A stretch of 64,000 nucleotides of DNA from a virus, in IMG/VR virus record IMGVR_UViG_3300010316_000006, positions 1-64,000 of that record; one strand, 5' to 3'. The position numbers and the translations under genes were made by a program. Numbering within the stretch: the stretch's first letter is position 1; the number at the start of each line of letters is the position of its first letter. Of this stretch, positions 38,059-47,436 are shown one piece after another. Under the pieces are notes generated by a model. It worked only from the letters and a program-made list of their open reading frames with translations. It was not told the DNA's origin and ran no database searches.

Positions 38059-39468
38059 ATGTCAGCCAATACCATATTTTTGGAAGAAGCGTATCACGGG
38101 TTCGCTGTTTACGTTAATAAGAATCGGGCAATCCCTGATGCTCGCGATGGTTTGAAACAAGGGCAACGTATTGCGTTGTACCTTATGCGAAATCGGCGCG
38201 ACAAAATTAAAACGATTGCTCTTGCAGGCACAATGATCGCTGAAGAACTTTATGTTCATGGTGATACGGCTGCTGCGGATTCAATTTCACAATTGGCTGG
38301 ACCGTTCAAGAACAATGTGCCCTTGCTTCTCGGTAAGGGTTCGTTCGGATCACTTCTGAAACCAACCGCGTTCGCTAGTGCACGTTATACCTATGTGAAG
38401 AAACCCGAATATACCAACAGTTTGCTTTACATGGATGCCGATATTATTCCAATGGTTGAGAATCATGATGGTTCTCGATTGATGCCAGAAACATTTTTCC
38501 CGATGGTGCCAACTCACCTGTTGAACGGTGCAGAAGGAATCGGTGTTGGTTACAGTGATCGGGTTTTCCCTCGCAATCTCAATGACTTAATCGATGCTAT
38601 CTCCGTTTGTCTTCGTGATGATAAATCCGAAGAGTTTCCACGGTTGGCACCATCGTTTGATTTTATGAACAATCAACGCGGTGTATTCAAGGGATATAAT
38701 AAATCCGGTGGCATGGTTTGGGTATTCACTGGTAAGGTCGAAGTGAAAGACGCGAGCACACTGGTGGTTACTGAATTGCCAGCGATGAATCTCACCATTG
38801 ATTCGTTTAAAGAACAATTAAACGAGATGATGGATGCTGGTGAAATCAATGATGTTAAAGATTTTTCATCCCGAACCATCAACATTGAAATCAAACTTCG
38901 TCGTGGCCGTTGTCGCACATGGACAGAAGAAGACGCGATCACCTTTCTCAAACTTCGTAAAGAAGCGAGTGAAACGTTTGTCGTTACCACGTTTGATGGC
39001 AAGGGCATTGTTCAATATATTCATGATGCTAAACAGAAATATGCTGATCCTGTTGAACGATATCTTCGCGAATGGACCAAGTGGCGGTTCAGTCAATATC
39101 TTGTTCGATATGAAAACCTGATCAAGCTGGCGGAAGCTGAACTTCTTTATCTTCTTTGCATCAAGGCGTGCTTTGATCACAAGATGCCAGATCGAATTTC
39201 AAAAAAGAAAAATCGAGCTGACATGAAATCTGACATCATTAATTGTGCGAGTCGTGATGGTCTTATGGCTAGTGATGATATTGCTGATCGTATATCGGCA
39301 CGAGCATCATATTCATGGACTCAGGAAGCATATCAAAAGATTATTTCTGAAATCACTCGTTTGAAAAATGACATTTCCAAATATAAAGGATTGGTGATGT
39401 CTAATACAAAACGCCGCAATGTGTTCGCTTCAGAATTAAAAGAGCTAAAGAACCTCAAAGTTCGATAA
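38059..39468 (+). CDS. 52: DNA topoisomerase II medium subunit (gp52/GyrA-like)
   Basis: 469 aa from ATG at 38059; an in-frame GTG at 38053 with AAGGA five bases upstream may be the true start. IPDARDGLKQGQRIALY and GKGSFGSLLKPTAFASARYTYVK are GyrA/ParC breakage-reunion motifs, the latter with the DNA-linking Tyr. GAEGIGVGYS follows. C-terminal third is a coiled coil. No beta-pinwheel, as in T4 gp52. Confidence 0.95.
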   Translation: MSANTIFLEEAYHGFAVYVNKNRAIPDARDGLKQGQRIALYLMRNRRDKIKTIALAGTMIAEELYVHGDTAAADSISQLAGPFKNNVPLLLGKGSFGSLLKPTAFASARYTYVKKPEYTNSLLYMDADIIPMVENHDGSRLMPETFFPMVPTHLLNGAEGIGVGYSDRVFPRNLNDLIDAISVCLRDDKSEEFPRLAPSFDFMNNQRGVFKGYNKSGGMVWVFTGKVEVKDASTLVVTELPAMNLTIDSFKEQLNEMMDAGEINDVKDFSSRTINIEIKLRRGRCRTWTEEDAITFLKLRKEASETFVVTTFDGKGIVQYIHDAKQKYADPVERYLREWTKWRFSQYLVRYENLIKLAEAELLYLLCIKACFDHKMPDRISKKKNRADMKSDIINCASRDGLMASDDIADRISARASYSWTQEAYQKIISEITRLKNDISKYKGLVMSNTKRRNVFASELKELKNLKVR

Positions 39469-39471
39469 ATA
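39464..39471 (+). promoter_or_regulatory. Late-type element GATAAATA, 5 bases from ATG
   Basis: GATAAATA overlaps the TAA of gene 52 and ends five bases before the ATG at 39477. Confidence 0.5.
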
Positions 39472-39476
39472 AGAAT

Positions 39477-39851
39477 ATGCGTATTGTAGACTTATTAGAA
39501 AATAGCACCAACAAGTTCGACATCGAAGAAAAAGCACAGGGCGAGAATATCGTGGTCCTTGCTATTTCTCGCGGTGAGAAGACTGATATGGTATGTAAGA
39601 TTGTCATCAGTGATGCGACCATCATCCAGATTGAACTCGATGATGAAGCATCTAATAAAAGTGATGCTATGTTAGAAGTGCTACAATATATTTGTAAAAG
39701 ACAAGACGAGCAGAATTTACCACTCGCTGTTGTTATTGATGGAATCAAATCATCCATGAAACGTAAACTTCAAAGTTTCGGTTTCGTAACGGGTGAAGAT
39801 AATATTATGGTTCGAAGACCCGGTGCGGTGCTTCCAATTGCGTTTATCTGA
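39477..39851 (+). CDS. Leader-bearing hypothetical protein, GNAT-like C-terminus
   Basis: 124 aa. Leader MRIVDLLENSTN ends in L-L-E-N. The body has a beta-meander and ends KRKLQSFGFV then MVRRPGAVLP, resembling the last part of small GNAT-like phage proteins, though motif A is not evident. No Shine-Dalgarno; GATAAATA five bases upstream. Confidence 0.66.
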   Translation: MRIVDLLENSTNKFDIEEKAQGENIVVLAISRGEKTDMVCKIVISDATIIQIELDDEASNKSDAMLEVLQYICKRQDEQNLPLAVVIDGIKSSMKRKLQSFGFVTGEDNIMVRRPGAVLPIAFI

Positions 39852-39893
39852 TTTGGTCCCTAAATATACCTAATAAGTATATTGGATACAATA

Positions 39894-40220
39894 ATGAGTG
39901 TTAAAGATTATATTCCCGAAGATGTGAACCGGTTAAAGCGATCAAAAGAAGAAGCATTGGAAATTTTAAACCAAGCTTTTCTATTTTCCTTCAAAGATAA
40001 AATTAAGCGTCAACGCAAATCTATGAAGATGAAGCAATCTGATCTTGCAGAATCGGTGGGTTTGAAACAGCCCGCTATTAGTAGAATTGAAAATCATGAA
40101 AATAAAAGTTTATCATTGACGACTCTTCAGGATATTGCATCAGGGCTTGATTGCATACTGACTGTCGATTTAGTTCCACGCACGGTGATGTTAGATAAAC
40201 TGTTATCTGATGATGATTGA
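39894..40220 (+). CDS. XRE-family helix-turn-helix protein
   Basis: 108 aa from ATG at 39894. The HTH lies at about residues 42-80: MKQSDLAESVGLKQPAISRI, then SLTTLQDIASGLDC, the usual Cro/C1-type five-helix layout. N-terminal extension helical. No toxin partner is clear next to it. Likely DNA-binding regulator. Confidence 0.85.
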   Translation: MSVKDYIPEDVNRLKRSKEEALEILNQAFLFSFKDKIKRQRKSMKMKQSDLAESVGLKQPAISRIENHENKSLSLTTLQDIASGLDCILTVDLVPRTVMLDKLLSDDD

Positions 40221-40223
40221 TTG

Positions 40224-40251
40224 TTGACTTATATATCCGCCGTGCTATGAT
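40224..40251 (+). promoter_or_regulatory. Promoter for the MoxR-VWA pair
   Basis: TTGACT (40224-40229), 16-base spacer, TATGAT (40246-40251). Confidence 0.6.
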
Positions 40252-40284
40252 GAATTACGGCAATTAATCAAGGTTCATCAAATT

Positions 40285-41673
40285 ATGCAAAATCTTTCCC
40301 GCGTATCAATTGATAAAGTACCCGGTATTCTGGCAGTATTATGGAAGTCCAACAAAGTGGCCATGATTTGGGGTCCACCGGGTGTTGGTAAATCCGTTAT
40401 GATTCGTGAAATTGCTTCAGAGCAATATTATACCGTACAAATTGACGAACGGCTTCTTAAGCATTTTCATGAAACGTTCAAAGACGTTTGTGGTAAAACA
40501 TTCAAGGGTCGTCGGGTATTTGATAATCGTCTTCTATTGATGAACCCTACCGATATTAAGGGTCTTCCTGTATTCAATGCACAAAAGGAAGAAGCCGAAT
40601 GGTTGGCTACCAATAACTTCCCGATGTCACCCAAGCGCTTGGAAGAACTGATCGAACGTATCACCCGTGTTGACGCTCATGGTAATCTGTTGGCCGATGC
40701 CGACATGATCAACCGTTTGATGCCGCGTATTCTATCCGGTCTACACGATCAACATGCTGTTGTTTTCCTTGACGAATTGTCCCTTGCTCCGAAATTGGTT
40801 CAAGGTGCTGCACTTCAATTGGTTCTGGATCGTGCAGTTGGTGAATATATGTTGCCGGAAAATGTGGACATGGTTGCCGCTGGTAATCGGGTTGAAGACA
40901 AGGTTGGTGCCACAGCGATGTCACCGGCTCTGGTTTCTCGTATGACTCACATCCACATCGATGAACCAACATATAACAAATGGCGTCATTGGGCTTTTGC
41001 TAATGATGTCGTTCCAGAAGTTCTTGGCTTCTTGAACTTTAAACCAGAAATGATTTTTGAATTCGATGCCAACACAATGGCTGGTCGCGGCGGTTCATCT
41101 TCGTACCCTTGTCCTCGTACTTGGGAAATGGCTTCTGATATTTATAAAGATATCAAGATGTTACCGGATTCCGAGAAAGACCTTCGTACAATCACAGAAG
41201 CAGTTCTGTCGGGCACACTTGGTGAAGGTGTTGCTGCTGACTTCATGGCTTGGGTTGATATTTATGTCCATCTTCCTAAGCCAGAAACGGTGTTGAGCGG
41301 CAAGGTCAAGGATATTGACTTCGAAGCGGTCGTGAAGAAATCAGGCAACGTGTCTAATGATCGCCAGATTAAATCTAAAGCGCTTTCTATGAAGTTTGCC
41401 TTCATCAATTCGTTGATTAGCACGATGACTAAGAGCTTCACGGTTGAGTCGGCACAAAATGTTGCCGCCTTCATCAACAAAAAAGGAATTGAAGATGCTG
41501 AATGGGCTATGATGCTCATCAAGCGGACAACTTCATTCTATATTGATACCGATGATCCCAAGATCACACAAATTTACACTGAAGTTCTTGGTGATGCTGG
41601 TGGTCACTGGATCACGATGCAGAACGAGCTTTCAAAAGTGATGAACTCTTCTGATCTGCGAAAGGCAGGTTAA
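40285..41673 (+). CDS. MoxR-type AAA+ ATPase
   Basis: 462 aa. Walker A GPPGVGKS at 30-37, Walker B VVFLDELS near 160, sensor region MVAAGNRVED near 195, arginine-rich end of the core SPALVSRMTHI near 215. MoxR proteins work with VWA partners as chaperone-like assembly or metal-insertion factors. The VWA gene follows after two bases. AAA+ plus VWA pairs are known in phages but their substrates are mostly unknown. Confidence 0.9.
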   Translation: MQNLSRVSIDKVPGILAVLWKSNKVAMIWGPPGVGKSVMIREIASEQYYTVQIDERLLKHFHETFKDVCGKTFKGRRVFDNRLLLMNPTDIKGLPVFNAQKEEAEWLATNNFPMSPKRLEELIERITRVDAHGNLLADADMINRLMPRILSGLHDQHAVVFLDELSLAPKLVQGAALQLVLDRAVGEYMLPENVDMVAAGNRVEDKVGATAMSPALVSRMTHIHIDEPTYNKWRHWAFANDVVPEVLGFLNFKPEMIFEFDANTMAGRGGSSSYPCPRTWEMASDIYKDIKMLPDSEKDLRTITEAVLSGTLGEGVAADFMAWVDIYVHLPKPETVLSGKVKDIDFEAVVKKSGNVSNDRQIKSKALSMKFAFINSLISTMTKSFTVESAQNVAAFINKKGIEDAEWAMMLIKRTTSFYIDTDDPKITQIYTEVLGDAGGHWITMQNELSKVMNSSDLRKAG

Positions 41674-41675
41674 TC

Positions 41676-43073
41676 ATGGACCCGAAAACAATTATCAAAA
41701 ACTTTCTTAACCCCAACCAACCAAAATTGGATGTGGATAAGTTAGGGTTTGATCCGTATAGCGAATTGACCAGATTGCGTATCTCGATCAGCAACGATAT
41801 GCCATTCTTTGCCAATTTCGTTATCTCATATCCTACGGTTATTTGTGCACCGGGTCATCCATTGATTTCGACGGCTGCTACTGATGGATTCAACTTTTAT
41901 TTCAATGCACTGTTTATGCATCTGTTGAATCCGAAGTCTGGCAAAATTACCAACGATGAGCAGAAGTTCGTGTTCTGTCATGAAATCATGCATGTCGTTT
42001 TTGATTCCATGGGTCGTCGTGGTTCTCGTGATCCGCAGTTATGGAATGTTGCTACCGATTATGTAATCAATCAAACCTTGGTTGAATTCGGTATGCCTAT
42101 GCCTCGTCTCGATGTAATGCAAGCTGCCATTGAAGAAACCAAAAAGTATATCGATCCAGAACATCTGGAAATGGTTGAGAAGATGAACGAAGCGTTCGGC
42201 AAAAGCGATACTGATTACATTGGATTGTATGATACTCGCTTCGCCGGTCTTTCTGCTGAACAAGTATATGAAGTTCTGTTGGAAGAAGACGAAGGACAGA
42301 AGGGTGGATCGGGTTCTGGTCTTCATCGTGATAAACAAACCATTGATACACATCTCATGGATGAGTTGGACGAAGAAGATAAGAAAGAGATTGCGCGTCA
42401 AGCTCGATCAACCACGCTTCAAGCAGCTAATGAGGCCAAGGAACGTGGTCAAGGTCGTGGCGACATTCCAGCCGGTATTTTGCGACTGATTGACGAATGG
42501 ATCAAACCACGTGTTCCGTGGGCTAGCTATATCACCGCTGAAATGGATTCGCTTCGGGTTTCTGATTATTCCCCACTTCGGGTTGATCCTCGTATGTTTT
42601 CTAGCGGCATTACTCTAGAAGGCATGGAATATGAAACATCGGTTCGTATCGGTGTTATCGTTGATACATCTGGATCAATCGGTGAAGAAGACCTGCGCAA
42701 AGTGCTTGGTGAACTATATGGTATCATCAGTCAGTTTGACTCTTATGATATCGATGTCATCTCGTGTGATACTCAAGTTTATAATCATCGTCATTATGAT
42801 TTGGATAACGGTGATGAAATTCTTCAATACCCATTCCATGGTGGTGGTGGCACGATCTTCGAACCAGCCGTACAATGGATGAAGGACAAATCACTAGAAG
42901 CTGGTGATCCATATGATGCCATTGTTTTCTTCACTGATGGATATGGTGAAGGTTGGTGTGAAGATCACAAGTCGTGGATCACTAAAATGATTTGGGTGAT
43001 TGTTCAAAGTTGGGGTGGCAATCTCCCAGTACCGTCTTGGGGCGTCACAATTAATTATGATGAGTACGAATAA
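41676..43073 (+). CDS. VWA protein with HExxH metallopeptidase-like domain (DUF2201)
   Basis: 465 aa. N-terminal part has FCHEIMHVVFD with HExxH at 102-106; a charged linker near 205-260; then a VWA domain with DTSGSIG near residue 330, GGGGTIF and FFTDGYGE as the other metal-site loops. This pairing of putative peptidase and VWA is typical of DUF2201 proteins, partners of MoxR ATPases. Whether the HExxH site cuts protein is unknown. Confidence 0.88.
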   Translation: MDPKTIIKNFLNPNQPKLDVDKLGFDPYSELTRLRISISNDMPFFANFVISYPTVICAPGHPLISTAATDGFNFYFNALFMHLLNPKSGKITNDEQKFVFCHEIMHVVFDSMGRRGSRDPQLWNVATDYVINQTLVEFGMPMPRLDVMQAAIEETKKYIDPEHLEMVEKMNEAFGKSDTDYIGLYDTRFAGLSAEQVYEVLLEEDEGQKGGSGSGLHRDKQTIDTHLMDELDEEDKKEIARQARSTTLQAANEAKERGQGRGDIPAGILRLIDEWIKPRVPWASYITAEMDSLRVSDYSPLRVDPRMFSSGITLEGMEYETSVRIGVIVDTSGSIGEEDLRKVLGELYGIISQFDSYDIDVISCDTQVYNHRHYDLDNGDEILQYPFHGGGGTIFEPAVQWMKDKSLEAGDPYDAIVFFTDGYGEGWCEDHKSWITKMIWVIVQSWGGNLPVPSWGVTINYDEYE

Positions 43074-43517
43074 TCAAATCATCAAGTAACAAATTTTGGT
43101 ATCTTCCTCGGTAGAAAACCAAATTCGATCATCGAAAACCGACCACGGTGATTTACAAAAAACTGCTACCGTCTTTCTTACACGGTCAATGGGTTTTACC
43201 CGTTGGCCGTGTAATAGTATTCCGCCATACTCATTATCTCTTTTAAACCAAAATATTCCATCAGCTTTAAAATGAAACCCATTTGACACACCACCCGTTG
43301 CAAAAAAGTCAGCGCGCGATAATTCGTTATTATAAAGCGCGCATTCTATATTAAGTCTAGTTGAGTTTCGTCCAATAATGATTCCATCGGATGTTTCTAT
43401 TAAATGATTCTTAACAAGTTGTGTCATAAGTGATGCTGGCATGTGCTCAATAATCTTACCCACTATACTGTGTGTATCATTGTCAGCCAATACTAAATCT
43501 GGTGCCGATTCATTCAT
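43074..43517 (-). CDS. Hypothetical protein
   Basis: 147 aa, unrecognised, on the opposite strand to its neighbours. Contains a long intragenic hairpin (43178-43214). Begins MNESAPDLVLADNDTHSIV. Confidence 0.62.
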   Translation of the reverse strand: MNESAPDLVLADNDTHSIVGKIIEHMPASLMTQLVKNHLIETSDGIIIGRNSTRLNIECALYNNELSRADFFATGGVSNGFHFKADGIFWFKRDNEYGGILLHGQRVKPIDRVRKTVAVFCKSPWSVFDDRIWFSTEEDTKICYLMI

Positions 43518-43585
43518 AATAAGGATACCGCTCTGCTGTAAGTAAATTCACATCCTAAGATAATTTATAGCACTCGGAGCATTTA

Positions 43586-45934
43586 ATGGACGCGAGAATA
43601 TCATATTCTGGTAATGACACCTTAGTTCATATACCGGAGAAAACGAGTATGCCCACTACCTCTAATATAATCGTAACAAAGCGCAATGGTTCTAAAGAAC
43701 CACTAGACCTAGACAAAATTCATAAAGTATTATTCTGGGCGTGTGAAGACATCACCGGTGTATCTGTTTCGAAAATTGAACTAAGCGCCAAATTACAATT
43801 TACAACCGGTATCAAAACATCTGAAATACATAACACCCTGATCCGATCTGCGGCTGATTTGATTTCAGAAAATACCCCTAATTATCAATACGTTGCGGCC
43901 CGCTTGGTTAACTACCAATTACGGAAAGAACTCTATGGTGAACACGAACCGTGGCCTATTCGTAAAATTGTTGAACGTAACGTCACGCTCGGTGTTTATG
44001 ATAAGAGTCTTTTGACTTTCACGGACGAAGAGTTTGAAGAGTTTGAAAATATTATCAAACATAATCGTGATTTCTCGTTGGTGTATGCAGCGGTTGAACA
44101 ATTCCGTGGAAAGTATCTAGTAAAGAACCGGGTGAATGAAACTTTTCACGAAACACCACAGGTCGCATATTTGATGATTGCCGCCACCATGTTTATTAAC
44201 GAACCTATTGATCGTATGGTTTGGATCAAGGAATATTATGATGCAATCTCCCTTCATGATATTTCTTTACCAACACCGGTGATGGCTGGTGTCAGAACAC
44301 CTACTCGTCAATTTGCGTCCTGTGTCCTCATAGCGACCGGTGACACGATGATGAGCATCGAAGCTACCACGTCAGCCATCTACCGTTACATCTCACGTAG
44401 AGCAGGCTTAGGGATCGATGTTGGGCCTATTAGATCAGTCGGCTCGGGTATCCGTGGTGGTGAAACTGAATCTACCGGACTTCAGCCATTTCTTAGATCA
44501 TTTCAGGGTGCGGTGAAGTCTTGTTCACAGGGTGGTATTCGTGGTGGCTCCGCAACGATCACTTATCCATTTTGGCACGCTGAGTTTGAATCTCTCGTGA
44601 TGCTCAAATCATCCAAGGGTATTGAAAAAGATCGTATCCGTATGTTGGATTATTGCGTTCAAGCAAATCGCTTGCTGTATACCCGTCTTATCAAGGGTGG
44701 TGATATTTCATTCTTCTCTCCATCCGAAGCACCGGGATTGATCGAAGCTTTCCATGCTGGTGATAATGATTTGTTTGAGTCCCTGTATGCCAAATACGAA
44801 AACGATCCATCCATTCGTAGTTATTCTATATCGGCGATTGAATTCTTTACAACCCTGATGACCCAACGTAAAGAAACTGGTCGTATCTATATTCAGAACA
44901 TCGATCACTGTAATTCACATGGCTCATATATTCCAGAAGTAGCACCAATCAGACAAACCAATTTATGTGTTGAAATAACGCAACCAACAAGACCAATGCA
45001 AGGCATCGAAGACCCTGATGGGTTGATCGCTCTTTGTACCCTATCTGCACACAATCTCGGAAAGATCAAATCAACGGATCAATTTGAACGTATTGCGCGT
45101 TTGACGGTTCGGGCACTTGATAACCTATTGGATTATCAAGACTACCCGGTATTAGCGGCCAAGAAACATACTATGGATTACCGCCCACTTGGTATTGGTA
45201 TGATCAATCTTGCATACTTTTTGGCTAAGAACGATTGTCGTTATGATGACAATGCCTTGGAACTCGTACAAGAATATGCAGAAGCATGGTCCTTCCATCT
45301 GATCAAGGCGTCAATGGAATTAGCTATTGAGCGCGGTCCTTGTCTTATGGTTGAGCACACTAAATATGCTCAAGGTATTCTACCTATCGACACTTATAAA
45401 AAATCAGTTGATCAATTAGTTCCACACCAAGAGCGAGTTGATTGGGAATGGCTTCGCGGCATGTTGAAAGAGCATGGGATTCGTAATGCTACAGTGATGG
45501 CACTTATGCCTAGCGAAACCAGTGCTCAAATTGCTAATGCGACCAACGGCATTGAACCACCAAGGGCGCTTGTGTCTGAGAAGGTTTCAAAGCATGGTGT
45601 TTTCAAGCAGGTGGTTCCTGAAATTGGCAAACTCAAAAACAAATACGATCTGTTATGGGATCAAGTATCACCAAAAGGATATTTGCACATAACAGCTGTG
45701 CTACAAAAATACATCGATCAAGCTATTTCGGTCAACGTGAGTTATAATCCAGAACTGCGAGAAAACGGTTCTTTATCAATGACTGAAATGATTGGTGATA
45801 TTCTTGAGCATTACAAATATGGTGGTAAAACCTTGTATTATCAAAATACATATGATGCTGCCGAAGAAGAAAACAAAGCGGATGCGCAAGAAGTCATCGA
45901 AGATGAAGAAGAATGCGAATCTTGTATCCTCTAA
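43586..45934 (+). CDS. nrdA: Ribonucleotide reductase class Ia, alpha subunit
   Basis: 782 aa. ATP-cone at about 27-110 (VTKRNGSKEPLDLDKIH). Active-site residues: SCVLIATGD, the N-L-C-V-E triad, LCTLSAHN as the second redox Cys, YY in KTLYYQNT for radical transfer, and a C-terminal ECESC redox pair. Makes dNDPs for phage replication with NrdB and the glutaredoxin downstream. CGGAG seven bases before ATG. Confidence 0.97.
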   Translation: MDARISYSGNDTLVHIPEKTSMPTTSNIIVTKRNGSKEPLDLDKIHKVLFWACEDITGVSVSKIELSAKLQFTTGIKTSEIHNTLIRSAADLISENTPNYQYVAARLVNYQLRKELYGEHEPWPIRKIVERNVTLGVYDKSLLTFTDEEFEEFENIIKHNRDFSLVYAAVEQFRGKYLVKNRVNETFHETPQVAYLMIAATMFINEPIDRMVWIKEYYDAISLHDISLPTPVMAGVRTPTRQFASCVLIATGDTMMSIEATTSAIYRYISRRAGLGIDVGPIRSVGSGIRGGETESTGLQPFLRSFQGAVKSCSQGGIRGGSATITYPFWHAEFESLVMLKSSKGIEKDRIRMLDYCVQANRLLYTRLIKGGDISFFSPSEAPGLIEAFHAGDNDLFESLYAKYENDPSIRSYSISAIEFFTTLMTQRKETGRIYIQNIDHCNSHGSYIPEVAPIRQTNLCVEITQPTRPMQGIEDPDGLIALCTLSAHNLGKIKSTDQFERIARLTVRALDNLLDYQDYPVLAAKKHTMDYRPLGIGMINLAYFLAKNDCRYDDNALELVQEYAEAWSFHLIKASMELAIERGPCLMVEHTKYAQGILPIDTYKKSVDQLVPHQERVDWEWLRGMLKEHGIRNATVMALMPSETSAQIANATNGIEPPRALVSEKVSKHGVFKQVVPEIGKLKNKYDLLWDQVSPKGYLHITAVLQKYIDQAISVNVSYNPELRENGSLSMTEMIGDILEHYKYGGKTLYYQNTYDAAEEENKADAQEVIEDEEECESCIL

Positions 45935-45952
45935 TATAGAAAGAACTTACCA

Positions 45953-47113
45953 ATGAATTCAATGTTCAAACCACGTAGTATTAGTCATTTAGATACAAAG
46001 ATGTTCTTTGACCCTAATGGTGGTGTTGACGTGGCTCGTTATGAAACCGTGAAGTACAAAGACTTGGATATGTTGTATCGTAAGATGCGCAGTTTCATTT
46101 GGACACCGGACGAAGTTGATACCTCAACCGATAAGAAAGACTTCTTACAACTGAGTGATCACGAGAAACACATCTTCACGTCAAATCTCAAGCGTCAGAT
46201 TCTGTTGGATAGTATTCAGGGTCGTGCAGTCAGTATTGCCTTGCTACCCTATGTGACGCTTCCTGAAATGGAACCACTGATTTCGTGGTGGGGTGCTTTT
46301 GAAACCCTACACAGTGATTCGTATACACATATCATTCGTGGAGTTTACCCTGACCCCTCTGTTGTATTTGATGAAGTCACTGATATTAAAGAGATTTTAG
46401 ATTGCGCTGATGATATCACCAAATATTACGATAGCTTCATTGAATATGCGAAACTATGGAGTTCGTTTGGATATGGTATACATGAGATTAAATCTTCATC
46501 GGTTGCAAACGTTTACACCACGACCACTCATAACATCACCGAGTATGAGCTGAAGAAGAAATTATGGCTCTGTCTGACAGCTATTAATATCCTTGAAGGT
46601 ATTCGGTTCTATGTATCGTTTGCTTGTTCATGGGCTTTCGCTGAAAACAAACGGATGGAAGGCAATGCTAAGATCATCAAATTCATCGCACGTGATGAGA
46701 ATTTGCATTTGTCCATTTCCCAAAAACTATTACGAAACCTGATGATCGCGGATGATCCAATCTTTCAGCAAATCAAGGATGATACTACCGAAGAGTGTCT
46801 TGGTATGTACGAGACAGCCATGAACCAAGAAAAAGATTGGGCCGAATATCTTTTCAAAGATGGGTCGATCCTTGGTTTGAATGAACCTATTTTGAAAAAC
46901 TATGTGGATTATATTGGTGCACAGCGCATTCGAGCAGTTGGACTAAAACCACGTCACGATTTTCCGGCAGCAAATCCATTGCCTTGGACCGAATCGTGGA
47001 TTTCATCGCGTAGCCGTCAGGTCGCGCCACAAGAAACCGAAGTCGAGTCATACGTTATTGGTAAGGTTGACCAAGATGTTGATTCAGACTCATTTACAGA
47101 TATGGAACTATAA
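45953..47113 (+). CDS. nrdB: Ribonucleotide reductase class Ia, beta subunit
   Basis: 386 aa. Di-iron ligands in WGAFETLHSDSYTHII (E, H) and ARDENLHLSISQKL (E, H). C-terminus ends acidic with FTDMEL, the alpha-binding tail. 18 bases after nrdA. Confidence 0.96.
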   Translation: MNSMFKPRSISHLDTKMFFDPNGGVDVARYETVKYKDLDMLYRKMRSFIWTPDEVDTSTDKKDFLQLSDHEKHIFTSNLKRQILLDSIQGRAVSIALLPYVTLPEMEPLISWWGAFETLHSDSYTHIIRGVYPDPSVVFDEVTDIKEILDCADDITKYYDSFIEYAKLWSSFGYGIHEIKSSSVANVYTTTTHNITEYELKKKLWLCLTAINILEGIRFYVSFACSWAFAENKRMEGNAKIIKFIARDENLHLSISQKLLRNLMIADDPIFQQIKDDTTEECLGMYETAMNQEKDWAEYLFKDGSILGLNEPILKNYVDYIGAQRIRAVGLKPRHDFPAANPLPWTESWISSRSRQVAPQETEVESYVIGKVDQDVDSDSFTDMEL

Positions 47114-47123
47114 AGGAAAAAAC

Positions 47124-47354
47124 ATGTATACCATCTATTCACGTGACAACTGTGGTTATTGCACTAAAGCCAAATCATTATTGGAAACCAACGGTCTTCT
47201 GTTCGAAGAAGTCGAAGCTTCAACCAACCGAGATATCTTAATCGAACGAGTTGTTAGATCAGGACACCCAGAACCACGCACAGTACCACAAATATTCCAA
47301 GGCGATACCTATATTGGTGGGTATATGGAATTACAAAATTCTTTAAATAAATAA
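47124..47354 (+). CDS. Glutaredoxin
   Basis: 76 aa from ATG at 47124 (AAAGGA upstream). Active site NCGYC at 10-14, cis-Pro loop RTVPQIF near 53-59, GGYME near the end. Electron donor for the adjacent ribonucleotide reductase. Confidence 0.93.
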   Translation: MYTIYSRDNCGYCTKAKSLLETNGLLFEEVEASTNRDILIERVVRSGHPEPRTVPQIFQGDTYIGGYMELQNSLNK

Positions 47355-47436
47355 ATAAATATAATACGATTCGTATATATTAGCAGTGGGTATTTGCATT
47401 TATAGTAAATACCTGTTGGCTATTAGGAATCGGTTT

